This document shows positions 1-8,600 of a stretch of 23,693 nucleotides of DNA, piece by piece. The notes under the pieces were generated by a model that made no database searches, had not been told where the DNA came from, and saw only the letters and a list, made by a program, of their open reading frames with translations. A program made the position numbers and the translations under genes. This DNA is from Perkinsus olseni (Eukaryota > Perkinsozoa > Perkinsida), in the NCBI GenBank assembly GCA_013115125.1, contig JABANN010000518.1, positions 1 through 23,693 of the forward strand, given 5' to 3'. The stretch's first letter is position 1; the number at the start of each line of letters is the position of its first letter.

Positions 1-212
1 GCGGTAGCGGAACACTCCCATTCTTCCATCATTCGTGCACTTGCTTGAACTTGCTCTCTTGCGAGACCTTCACCTATCCTCACAATCCTTGTGATTTCCT
101 TGGTAGATCACTACACGTAGATGGAGGGGTTCCATGTTTGTGTGTCGATGCATGAATGTTACGAGTATTTCTATCAGACTTTGGATGGTTCGAGAGAAGT
201 TAGATAGAGCAT

Positions 213-244
213 CATCCAGATAGAGTACCATCCAGATAGAGTAC
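213..244. repeat. 16-bp tandem duplication
   Basis: The 16-mer CATCCAGATAGAGTAC occurs twice back to back (213-228 and 229-244). It is an exact two-copy tandem repeat inside an AT-rich stretch. No function is visible. Confidence 0.8.
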
Positions 245-468
245 CCTAATCTATATAGAGAGAATCATCCCCTCTATCCTATAGAATCTTACCTAGAGTA
301 TATCCTATAATATTAGAGAGTGATAAGAGTATGTCGATGGAACTGTGTGGGGGGGGTCTCATAATAAGTTTCCCCTCAGGTATCGGTTCAGCTGCTTGGA
401 GATTCCGAAATAAGTCCACAGCACAGAGCCGTCCTCAGGACCCAGAATGTGGGAATTCGATGTATGCA

Positions 469-479
469 GGAATCGAACC
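469..479 (-). promoter_or_regulatory. isolated Pol III B-box (tRNA/SINE relic?)
   Basis: The minus strand reads GGTTCGATTCC, an exact match to the Pol III internal promoter box B (GGTTCRANNCC). The sequence just upstream on that strand reads AAAAGGTCCCC, as in a tRNA variable loop and T-stem, but no acceptor stem, D-arm or box A could be folded. It may be a decayed tRNA or the head of a tRNA-derived SINE. It could also be chance. Confidence 0.3.
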
Positions 480-909
480 GGGGACCTTTTGATTACCTCA
501 GGGTCGTGACATCGAAGCGGTAGGCAGCAGAGTGTCATATGAACCCAAGGAGGCCCCTCAGAGGTCTCCACCTCTACCGAGTTGTGCGCCAGATGTGCTT
601 TTGAAATATCAGTCATTGATGCAGGTAGTAGCAGCATGGTTGGAAGGCTGTTAATAGGGTGCGTTGCTCTGCGTTTGGGAAGTTCGGACTCGAAGGTTAC
701 GCTGTGGCTCGTTCGAAGCTTCGTCGAGTTCGTCGAGAGTCGAGTTGGTGTGGCTCTCTGCGGGAGTGAATGAATCGTGGCGTCGTCAGGTGACGTGTGG
801 TGAATTCACGTTCCGTGTTCGCTTGGACTTGTGGGAGGGTGAAGTTACCACTCTCGGCTTTTCTTAGACCTGCTCTTCCCCGGCGGCGTTCTCACCGGTG
901 GTCTCGCTG

Positions 910-2650
910 ATGGGGTCCGATGCGGATTCACTGCAGATTATGGTGAGGGGGGGTGGGGCAGAAATAACCTCGGCGGGACTTGAACCCACAACCTTCGGCT
1001 CCGGAAACCGACGCGCTTCCATTGCGCCACGAGGTCTGTGATTTGGGGCACGACATCAGGTTGACTGTCGGCATCGGAGCATTTCTCGGCATGGTGACCG
1101 AGACTTCTACGGCCATGGTGCTTACGATGACGAGGACGGCGTGATGGATGAGTCAGCATCTGTTCTTGACTTCGATCCCGATAATGATGAGCCTCTTTCT
1201 GATGAGGTGAGCCGCAAGAGACCCGATGGCACAGCGCTATTGACCGTGTTACACTTGTGGGTTTCAGAAATGCGATGAGGTGCTGTCGGAGATCGTCAGC
1301 CGGGCGGGAAGCTCGATGGGGCATTCTCCGGCATCCTCGGCCGGTGGGTCTTGCCTAACCCGTTTCGTATCTGGCGAGCTTTAACCTAGGATTCTTTCTC
1401 AGGTTCGGAGTGGAATATCTCTGACTTTAATCCCCTCCTGGTTGAGAACCGTAGCAAATCATTGGTCGTCTTCATGCACAGTGGCATTACCGGCGAGCTT
1501 GTTTCCAAGTGCTTGCTCATCATGCAGCCCGGTCAGCTGGTTCGAGTCCCATGCGGTCAGGTTCGAGATCAGCCTGAGAGACAAGAAGTCGATTGAGCAG
1601 CTCTACACAGCCCTGGAGATCTCCTTGCAGCGAGAGTGCGGCCTGGGCTTGTCGGAGACGCACTGGGTGCATGATAACAGAAGAATACGATGCGACAAAA
1701 GGATGCTTCTATCGGCACTGGCACCAGTAGGGGCGACCTATTTCGTATCTTTCCCTCTTCGACATAAGATTTCTTCGTTCAGGCGGGTCATTGCGAACTT
1801 CGCATGTGCACGGTCCCGAAGACTCCGCCAGCCGAGATGGACATCTACGCGTCTCGGAACTCGGAGGGAATTCGACTGAAGTCACTGGCGCCCCACACGC
1901 TCTCTCCTGACCGAACGGCGACTCTCTACAGCAGGTCAGACCCGAACAGCGAAGTCTCACAGGCCGTCGCTCTCTCGTTGTCATCCGCGCTTGTAGCGTG
2001 TTGGGTACGATCGAGGGCTCTCGTTCTGGAGGGCGGGAGTTCGAACCTCGCGGGGGCCTTGGAAAATACTTCCAAAGTCTCTTTCAAATTTGGCTCATGT
2101 GGCCATGGTGAAGATGCCGACCTTCCGGGTCGTCGTCAATCCGCATACGAACTCCGAGCGTCCAATGAATAAGAAATTTCCCGCGTCTTCGTGCCGCCCT
2201 ATGCTGCGTTGCTCAGTGACCTCCATGCCCGTTCTCTACCTCTCAGTCCGCTGCGCCGAGGCCTCGACTACTCAGTAGTTTTGGTATCCCAGATGGACTC
2301 GGGGAATTCTTGCTGGCTCTCGGGGAAGGCACTTTTCATTGATCATAAGGAAGGCGTCATTCAGTTTACCCTCAGTGAGGCGCAAGTCAAGAGCTTGCTT
2401 CGACGGACACAGGACGGGTAAGGAAGATCTTGCAATCTTGTATTTCCTCAACGCTCTCCCTTCCAGGTTATTCGACGTCTATCTGGTTGTCGATGGGTCA
2501 CTCCGTAGCGAGAATCGCCGCACGGTTGTGGTGATCGAGAACTCAGGTGTCGTCCCCGGCAGTCGGGCCGGTGATGATGGTGACACGGATAGCAGCTCCT
2601 GTGACTCCTCCGATGTTGCCTCTTGGGCAGAGTTCGACCCGATACTGTAG
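910..2650 (+). CDS. eight-exon gene, acidic protein of unknown function (354 aa)
   Basis: Proposed exons: 910-942, 1060-1206, 1268-1343, 1403-1508, 1561-1726, 1783-1934, 2217-2417 and 2467-2650. All junctions are GT-AG with matching phases, and the sum is 355 codons including a TAG stop. The first ATG (910) follows an in-frame TAG at 865. The product is not recognised. Its N-terminus is acidic (residues about 30-60, with DDEDG and DFDPDNDE). The middle has a helical, charged stretch (SLRDKKSIEQLY, then LEISLQ). The C-terminal half alternates hydrophobic residues like a beta-rich domain (DYSVVLVSQ, FDVYLVVDGS), and the tail is Asp/Ser-rich. No signal peptide or membrane segment is seen. The least certain joins are exon 4 to 5 (donor GTGCTT) and exon 6 to 7. 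Intron 1 holds an antisense tRNA, and intron 6 holds a tRNA-like relic. Confidence 0.6.
965..1036 (-). tRNA. tRNA-Arg(CCG): tRNA-Arg, anticodon CCG
   Basis: The 72-nt minus-strand sequence folds as a full cloverleaf. It has a 7-bp acceptor stem (GACCTCG with CGAGGTT, G-T at position 1), T8, and a 4-bp D-stem GCGC/GCGC. The anticodon stem TCGGT/GCCGA closes loop TTCCGGA, giving anticodon CCG. The variable loop is AGGTT, and the T-arm is GTGGG-TTCAAGT-CCCGC with discriminator A. Box A (TGGCGCAATGG) and box B (GGTTCAAGTCC) both match. No T run follows, only TTATTTCT, so the terminator is weak. The whole gene lies inside intron 1 (943-1059) of the plus-strand gene, on the opposite strand. Confidence 0.93.
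1990..2058 (+). pseudogene. decayed tRNA-like sequence in an intron
   Basis: The segment runs from a box A-like TAGCGTGTTGGG to a box B-like GAGTTCGAACCTC at ordinary tRNA spacing, and the middle resembles a Glu/CTC anticodon loop (CTCTCGT). One T-stem pair is broken, and the acceptor and anticodon stems do not pair, so it cannot be a working tRNA. It falls inside the proposed 282-nt intron 6 (1935-2216) of the gene at 910-2650. A chance match is possible. Confidence 0.35.
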
Positions 2651-3225
2651 CCTGTAGCACGTACATTACACAACTTTAATGAAAAATATTCCTTCTACCC
2701 CTCACTGTTTGACTTGCAATGTCCAGTGAGACGGTAGAGGCGTAGACGACCTCGGACGTTCGGGTTGACTGCGCCGCCGCCGCCGCCACGCTCAGTGTAA
2801 GCCCTCGACCTTCTGAAGGGAGGCATCGACTAGTTAAGATTATTATATTGCACTTCGCAGTTTGCTGTTGGTGTTGTTGAACTCATCTTTCATAGCTAGA
2901 GGTGTCAGAAAACCGAAATTCGCCACGTCATTCGTCGTTCACCAAGTACTGTAGTAGTCCATCATCATTCGTGTAGCATGTGGGTCTTATTATTTGTTAT
3001 CATATATTTTATCGACTCACTCGAGGCTGCAGGGTCAGCCTCCCTCAGCCAAGCACGACGGTTCAGCAGCTTGAAAGCCACTCAAGTCGCGGTTACTCTT
3101 TTCGGTCCAGTCGCCATATTCCACGTGTTGGGTTGCAAGTGGGTGAAGAGAACGGCGCCTTTACCGGGAAAGGCTTTCGGAGTAGTTTTGGTATTCCTCG
3201 TCAGCTTTTGCGTCCTTCTGACTGG
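2651..3225. other. intergenic region / RPB4 upstream region
   Basis: This region lies between the stop of the first gene and the RPB4 start. A GCCGCC triplet run is at about 2773-2787. The plus-strand frame from about 3049 to 3225 is open and joins RPB4 in frame, and an upstream ATG at 2719 (MSSET, then GT at 2734) could be spliced to it at 3049. RPB4 proteins normally start near the ATG at 3226, so this stretch is treated as 5' UTR or a possible N-terminal extension. Confidence 0.4.
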
Positions 3226-4563
3226 ATGGAAGACCATCAGGATTCGGCAGAGCTCAACTTCGACCCGGTGAGACTGTGGGTCCCTGTCATCGTGCTGCCG
3301 TAGAAATAGGAATTATTACCACCACTGAGAATGATCGCTTTTCGGCTGTGAGACCCTGTTTCACTTGCGACCACTGTGGACGCCTTTGATGTTTTTTCTA
3401 CTTCTCCAGTCAGCGGCCGTCCAGTGTCGTCGCTGAGGGGCTTAGTCTACCTAACACGCCATACCAGTTCCTGCGGGGACTTTGATAACGTCGTTATCGT
3501 CATCAGGTGTGGCAGAAGGCGCAGTGTCTGAATATATGCGAGGTTGAGCAGCTCATACGGCAACCCTACGCCCGTCTGGTTGAATCTGGTCGTAGCAGCG
3601 CCAAGACGCAGTGCCTGGAACAGAGCTACAAGCATGCGCTCAGGTGACTACCACTGGGGCGCTCAGAACCATTGATCTTTTGTGTGGAACTAGTATCCAG
3701 AAGCCACTCTTGCTTTACACAGAATGCCCGCGAGCTAACTCCGCTCGACTGAAGTTTTAAGGTCAATATGACCCGAAGGTCGATGCACAATCACTCGAGG
3801 CTTCCGTGTATTATCAGGTTGACTCTCACCTCGATTGACATCTCGACGACATCGTGTCGTTCATCCCCTGGTTTCGGTCCCGTTGTGCATGTTGTTACTT
3901 TAGGTTCTCTAAGATAACAGATCCCGAGGCGCTAACGGAGCTCCGTGCAGCGCTTGAGGACTGGGAGCCTCCGACTGCAGCCCAGGGAGGGAAGCTGCAC
4001 AGTTTCGAGATGGTCCGATCCACAATCTTCGTATATTTCCCTTACCTATCGATAGCCCTGGTCGATGTATCTTTCAGAGAGAAAGATTGAGTTAGATCGT
4101 TATCAGTTCTTCCAGTGTTGTGGCGGGACTTCTGCGAACTTGCTCTGGCCGAGCGAGCTCTGGGATTCGAAGAGCAGCGAGGGATCTGTCGTGAAGAAGA
4201 AACTGTCGCCTTACTCTCCCGTCTATTCACGGAGCATTCAAGGATTTGTGTCTATCGTGGTTCCGTAGGATCTCTCGGAGAGAATTTATCTGTTGGGAAT
4301 GAGTCGTTCAGAATATTTTCTCATAAGAATTTTTTTCAGGCTCAGTTAGTGTCATTATTACCAGAGAACGCGAACGTGGCGAAGTCTCTGATACCGAGCA
4401 TGTCCAGATACAGCGACAAGTGAGGTTGTCTCTCCGGAAGATCATCGTGCGGATTGACTTTCGTTTCAGCGACCTTGATCAGCTCCTCGCCGATATCACC
4501 ACGTACAAGAGCTTTGGTGGCGGCATGGGCCTCGAGGAGGACGGTCAGGACGAACTGATGTGA
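3226..4563 (+). CDS. RPB4: DNA-directed RNA polymerase II subunit Rpb4
   Basis: Rpb4 pairs with Rpb7 to form the stalk of nuclear RNA polymerase II, which takes part in initiation and RNA exit. Exons 3226-3267, 3507-3643, 3904-4012, 4340-4419 and 4470-4563 join in phase to 153 aa; human RPB4 is 142 aa. Family features in order: the N-terminal KAQCLNICEVEQLI strand-helix (residues about 17-30), the RFSKITDPEALTELR helix (60-74), KLHSFEMAQLVSLLPENA (about 90-107), the hallmark KSLIPS (112-117), and a C-terminal DLDQLLADI helix followed by KSF. The ATG at 3226 gives MEDHQDSAEL, as short as the family's usual start; a longer spliced N-terminus is possible. Intron 3 (4013-4339) contains an open 149-nt segment with its own splice sites. 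Intron 2 is 260 nt. Next to it lie two unrelated unknown genes on the same strand. Confidence 0.87.
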
Positions 4564-5077
4564 TTTCCGATAATTCCACTGTCACATTCCCACCGAGTTG
4601 TGTTGGAATGCAGTGAAGAGAAAGCAAAGGCAAGTTGTGGAAGCAGATCCTGCCGGGAGGAGAGAGAGTATCTTGAAGCTGTCCTACCCTCTACCTACTA
4701 TCTGTGCTCAATAAACCCTTCTTAACTCATCCCTCTTGAAACAAGATACATCGGTGCTAGTCCGAGTAAGCCGGTTCTCGGCGTTCGACCTAAAACTCAC
4801 ACCAACGAAAGCGCCAGTATAGGCTTAGACTTCTGCCGATGGGCCCAGTTATTGCGGGCTTCATGCACCAACTGTTAACTATTGGGGAACTTGAGTCAAT
4901 GGTTTAGTGAAACCCTGAGATCCTATCTATTTTAAACTACATTGACAAAGTCTAAAAAACCTGAAACATGCCTTGTTGAATCCAGAGTGTCAGAAGGCTC
5001 CAGGTTTCTCCCACAGCCCCGGTTTAGCTCAACAGGTGACGTAGGCTGGCACGATTGCATAACGTGGTAGACCGTGG
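4564..5077. other. intergenic region
   Basis: No gene is seen between the RPB4 stop and the next start. An AATAAA lies at 4710-4715, about 150 nt past the RPB4 stop; it could be a poly(A) signal, but use of this hexamer in this lineage is not established. A minus-strand open frame across 4932-5201 overlaps the first exons of the next plus-strand gene and is judged a shadow. Confidence 0.4.
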
Positions 5078-5751
5078 ATGCCAATGGTTGAGATACGAAT
5101 TCGATCCGAGTTGGACTTGGTGTTTGATACGAGAAAGCTAACAGACCATGTTCATGGTAAACAACCAACATGTTATCTGCATTACCAGTGTACGCCAGCA
5201 AGGACGGAGCACGCGATTCTTTGATCTCTCAGTGTGAGCTGCTCGTCTTCCTGAGCGGGGAGTGCCGTATCAATTAGTTCATCACAACTGTTGGCTTAGC
5301 TCTTACCACTCGTCAGGCACTTAAGCTTAGTGGTAGAGCGTCTGCTTCGTAAGTAGAAGGTCGTCAGTTCAATCCTGGCAAGTGGCTTGTTCGGGTCTCA
5401 CCGGACGCATCTCGTTCATCTGAGCCGGCGGATTGGCCGCCACATCCGTTAATTACTATCTTCAGTATATGGAAGGAAAATCAGCTGCGCCTAATGCACG
5501 TTCATCTCGTTAGCGAAATGATCAGCAACTCAGTCGGGGCTATTCAACGAGAGAACTCTTCTCTATATCGAGTCGTTATCAACGACCTGCTCGCCACGTG
5601 AGATATGCTGTTGGCCTTCAACTACTGCGTGCACCCCCGAGGGTGCTACGAGACGTTGAACAGACGTCGACCTCACGGTGTGAGATTTGGCGTGCGAAAA
5701 AATGGAGACGAGACGGACAACCGCCGACAAGCCATCGCGCCGTCGCAGTGA
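5078..5751 (+). CDS. small multi-exon gene, unknown function
   Basis: Proposed exons: 5078-5156, 5189 to about 5231 (the end may be later), 5466-5597 and 5664-5751. The ATG at 5078 follows an in-frame TAA. Exon 1 encodes MPMVEIRIRSELDLVFD and a charged stretch. Intron 1 is only 32 nt (GTAAAC...TACCAG) and joins in phase. Exon 3 encodes a helical segment (IWKENQLRLMHVHLVSEM), and intron 3 (66 nt) leads to a basic tail (RRPHGVRFGVRKNG) and TGA. The end of exon 2 is uncertain: a GTGTGA donor at 5232 fits the phase, and an extra small exon before 5466 is also possible. The intron between exons 2 and 3 carries a decayed tRNA-Thr on the same strand. The product is not recognised, and no signal peptide or membrane segment is seen. 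Confidence 0.5.
5316..5387 (+). pseudogene. decayed duplicate of tRNA-Thr(CGT)
   Basis: This 72-nt segment matches the intact tRNA-Thr(CGT) at 8529-8600 at 69 of 72 positions. The three differences hit structure. Position 2 is C to G, giving a G-G mismatch in the acceptor stem. Position 8 is T to A, losing the near-universal U8 that pairs with A14. Position 40 is C to T, weakening an anticodon stem pair to G-T. The anticodon loop TTCGTAA and the T-arm are unchanged. No T run follows. Similarity stops at the tRNA ends, so the copy was made of the tRNA alone. It lies in an intron of the gene at 5078-5751. Confidence 0.75.
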
Positions 5752-5917
5752 TCATTCGTTACTCTTATCCATTGTCTCGGTCCTTCACAGCATTGTCCCT
5801 CCGCAAAAAGCCGCTCACTCCTTGTACTTCGGCACCTCCTCATCTTGAAAAGCTGGTTATTCGAGTAATTGGCAACAAGTTCGATTTGGCTGGTACGATA
5901 AACAGTTTTTACTTTCT

Positions 5918-7097
5918 ATGTGTCCCATGTGGCTCGCCGCGCTGTCCCTGAGCACAATCGGCTCAGCCAGCTCGATCGGCTCTCTGCGTCCAAACACACC
6001 GTCCGATAGCCGTCTCGAGTTTCACAAGCTCGTCGCCTACCCATGGAATATTAGAGAGCTCCCGAGTTGTTTCAACCCGGCATTATGCCCGACCGAGGCA
6101 AACTACACCTGGGACTATTATTTTGACCAGCTCTTCGGTCTCGGCGTCAAAAGATTCGTGTTAGGCGGATACTCCGTCACGAATAGCAGAATCAAGGTGG
6201 ATCCGCCGTTTTACCGTCCCTGGAATAAATCGGCCTTTTCGGCTTTGAAAAGCAGAGTAGAATCCGAAGGCGGAAAAATACTGGCCGCCTTGGAAGTCTA
6301 TGCCGACAACAATTTCAACAAGACTGCCTTCGCCGAGAGCGTTGCCGAGTTCACCAGAGACTATCCCGTCGATGGCTTCCGGGTTAGCTACTTGCCCGGG
6401 TTCCCCATCTCGCCTAGGAAGCAAATCCTCGAGGCTGTCAATGAGATGGGGATGACTTCAGCACTCTGGTGAGTTTCAGGCTCTGTTTCTCGACCTCCGG
6501 AAGCTGCTGTTTCATATGAAAGCTCCCACCTACTCAGGTTCGATCCGGTTGGTAGCACCGCCACGTTCCAACCTTCTGACTGGGAAATTGTCGCCAAGAG
6601 TGGACTTGGGAGAGTCGCGGATATCAATTTCGTTCCTCTGATGCCGATGAATAATCAAGATATAACTGTATTCAGTACAGATCGTTTTGCCGAGAAAATC
6701 ATCGCCAACGCCATTCGGGCTGGCATAAATCCCGACAGGCTCGTTTTGCACGTAAGTTTCATCTACGGTGTCTATTTGGACCTCAGCGCTTCCGAGTGCC
6801 TCTTCATGATGATAACTCAAATCCTTGACCCAGATACCGCTCCTCGCCGAATCTGTTGACGGAGAAAATGGGGTTGGCTACTCCAATGCGATATTTGACA
6901 TGCGTGGCGACCCACAGGGTGATGGCTCGGTCGCCAATTTCCGCTTCTTCTCGCAGCCTCGTGCCGTCGACAAGATTGGGTTAGCGAGGAAGAACGGACT
7001 CCGCGGTATTGCACTGCAGGCCAGTTATGATATGTCGGCAGATCTCTACCCGTGGGATCATCGCTCCCTCTGTTACGCCCTCGCCACCAATGTCTAA
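5918..7097 (+). CDS. secreted GH18-like (chitinase-fold) protein, probably non-catalytic
   Basis: Three exons (5918-6468, 6538-6751 and 6834-7097) with introns of 69 and 82 nt give 342 aa ending in TAA. The N-terminus is a likely signal peptide (residues 4-19, MWLAALSLSTIGSASS); the second ATG at 5927 may be the real start. The body reads like a GH18 TIM barrel: a strand at KRFVLGGYS (about 78-86), an ILAALEVY strand (111-118), the barrel strand 4 region at residues 150-160 (VDGFRVSYLPG), DRLVLHIPLL (sixth-strand region), and the family's closing motif (GLRGIALQASYDMSADLYPWDHRSL). Active GH18 enzymes carry DxxDxDxE on strand 4; here the last Asp and the Glu are absent, so chitin hydrolysis is unlikely. 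A sugar-binding or surface role is inferred. The GH18 assignment rests on motif order only. Confidence 0.75.
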
Positions 7098-7347
7098 CAG
7101 AGTCGCGTTACTTCGATAGCGCTACTCAATGCTAAGTTGTGTTTTTGATAAAGCATGAGGTTGTCCAGTCATGACGATGATGAAATCCATGTTTATCGCC
7201 AAAAACAAGCGAGTCCTTACTTAGGCTTGAGTCGAGTGAATGTTCCGGTGGAATGGGAGCTCCTGAGGGGGTTTTCTTCTCATGGTCTTTGACCTAGCTC
7301 GAGGGAATATGACGAAGTTCGTTAGTGTCAACGCGAACGTCTGACCG

Positions 7348-8543
7348 ATGATTCCCGAGGCATTCTCCCAACGCACGCCACGCATTCTTCCACCATTATT
7401 CACAATAATCAAGAATGTGGCGGTACGAGTCAATACACGCAGGGCGGCCTATCGCCAGAAGCAGCATCTTGCGATTGCATCGTCTCCGGCACGGGCTCAC
7501 TGGTGAACCAACGATTATCAGGTTCGTATACGTGCTTGACGGAGTACTAAACTCAACCCTTCCTGGTGTTGGACAAGCGTTCCTCCATGTGCTGCAAGCA
7601 TGTTAATCAATCAACATGAGCATCTACATTACTCGTCTCACACAGGAGACTCAGCCGGCGAGGACGGTGGAGGCGATGGTCTGGTCCCTCACATCCTCCA
7701 GTATCACCACCACCTGAAAGGCAATCACTCCGGACGCTACGGCCTCTACGAGGACTTACTGCGCTGAGGTGGATGATTCGAGTCTGTTCCTTCGGGTCGT
7801 GCAACAGCGGATCATTGAAGGCTCCCATGAGCAGCCCTACAAGTTGATCATGATGCAGTAGTGGCCGTCGCCGACGGCTCACCTCTAGCTGTGAGATCGA
7901 ACCGCTCATAGTCAGTAGTCCTGGCGAGTTCCAACCTGAGAGAGGCGAGCGTTCTCTCACTAGAGAATCAACCCGTCTGCTATGCTATGTGCCTAGTGCT
8001 TGCTGTATACCCTATTGGATACCCCCATGCAAGTTGCGCTCTCGAGCGTTCTACCGCAGGAAGAGACATTAGCTTGAAGCTTTCAGCTTCGAAGCGAGAC
8101 ACTTCCAAAAAAGGTCCGGGCGAAGGTTCGCCTTCGTATCTTGTTACATCTTGTCCAACAGACGCCGTTTTCCCTTCATTTTCTGCAGTAATATTCTTCT
8201 CACACACTCGGAGTGGTCGACGAGCTCAGACTTGCTGTTCACCAGCTTGTCGGGCAGACTCAGAGAATATCTCTCACGCGCTTCTCCCGCTCGAACTCGC
8301 GCGACACGCTGTTGTGGAGTCGCTGATTGGGGCGAGTGGAAAGAGGCAGTAATGATCCGCTTACAACGCTTGTCTCGACTTCTCGAGTGCCTCCGATGTT
8401 TCGGCGGCGACTTGGATGAACGAAGTCGCCGAGAGATGCTCGACTTCTGCGGGAAACCTGAGTGCGCAAGAGAGCAGATGCAACAGCAACCGAAAGGTGA
8501 GTGCCGTTTCGCTGAAAATGATGTAACAGCCACTTTAGCTTAG
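7348..8543 (+). CDS. multi-exon gene of unknown function, exon chain partly resolved
   Basis: Several plus-strand segments look coding. From the ATG at 7348, 7348-7502 encodes MIPEAFSQRTPRILPPLF and onward. 7522-7565 (FVYVLDGVLNSTLP) follows, then 7646-7767 in one of two competing frames. 7770-7859 encodes VDDSSLFLRVVQQRIIEGSH and onward. 7891-8032 encodes CEIEPLIVSSPGEFQ and onward, joined by a 31-nt intron. 8189-8496 is long and clearly coding, with Cys-rich and basic-acidic helices (LFTSLSGRLREYL, RLQRLSRLLECLRCFGG). A GTGAGT at 8497 and AG at 8529 would remove 33 nt; spliced or not, the frame ends ATLA then TAG at 8541-8543, inside tRNA-Thr. The product is not recognised. The 3' half is more secure than the 5' half, which may belong to another gene. 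Confidence 0.42.
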
Positions 8544-8600
8544 TGGTAGAGCGTCTGCTTCGTAAGCAGAAGGTCGTCAGTTCAATCCTGGCAAGTGGCT
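8529..8600 (+). tRNA. tRNA-Thr(CGT): tRNA-Thr, anticodon CGT
   Basis: A full cloverleaf: acceptor GCCACTT/AAGTGGC, T8-A9, and D-stem GCTT/GAGC with loop AGTGGTA. The anticodon stem TCTGC/GCAGA carries loop TTCGTAA, giving anticodon CGT, which reads ACG. The variable loop is AGGTC, and the T-arm is GTCAG-TTCAATC-CTGGC with discriminator T. Box A (TAGCTTAGTGG) matches well; box B reads AGTTCAATCC. Only TTCTTCTC follows, a poor Pol III terminator. It sits exactly where the plus-strand gene ending at 8543 and the minus-strand kinase gene ending at 8577 converge, and both stop codons lie inside it. Confidence 0.94.

Larger units (their letters stand above)
1..909. other. non-coding region upstream of the first gene
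   Basis: No open frame here has convincing composition or splice sites. The stretch from about 180 to 340 is AT-rich and full of short TAGAGA and TATCC-like repeats. There is a G run at 348-356, and a minus-strand Pol III B-box match at 469-479. The last part, about 640-909, is G/T-rich on the plus strand and probably holds the promoter and 5' UTR of the gene that starts at 910. A TAG at 865-867 is in frame with that start, so the coding sequence cannot extend further up without splicing. Confidence 0.5.

Noticed and set aside
359-637. 92-aa minus-strand frame
   Set aside because: It has no splice sites or family signal, and it overlaps a B-box relic, so it is more likely decayed tRNA- or SINE-like DNA.
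938-1324. 128-aa minus-strand frame containing LVAQWKRVGFRSRRLWVQ
   Set aside because: That peptide is a translation of the tRNA-Arg gene, a common annotation artefact. The rest is opposite exons 2 and 3 of the plus-strand gene.
3854-4090. Unspliced 78-aa frame running past the RPB4 exon 3 end
   Set aside because: The part after 4012 (VRSTIFVYFPYL and onward) is intron. Joining 4012 to 4340 restores the known Rpb4 order LHSFEMAQLVSLLPENA.
4932-5201. 89-aa minus-strand frame
   Set aside because: It overlaps the first two exons of the plus-strand gene at 5078, which are supported by phase and by an in-frame upstream stop. No homology was recognised for the minus frame.
5598-5951. 117-aa plus-strand frame upstream of the GH18-like gene
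   Set aside because: It starts at a splice donor, runs through the last exon of the preceding gene in another frame, and has low-quality composition.
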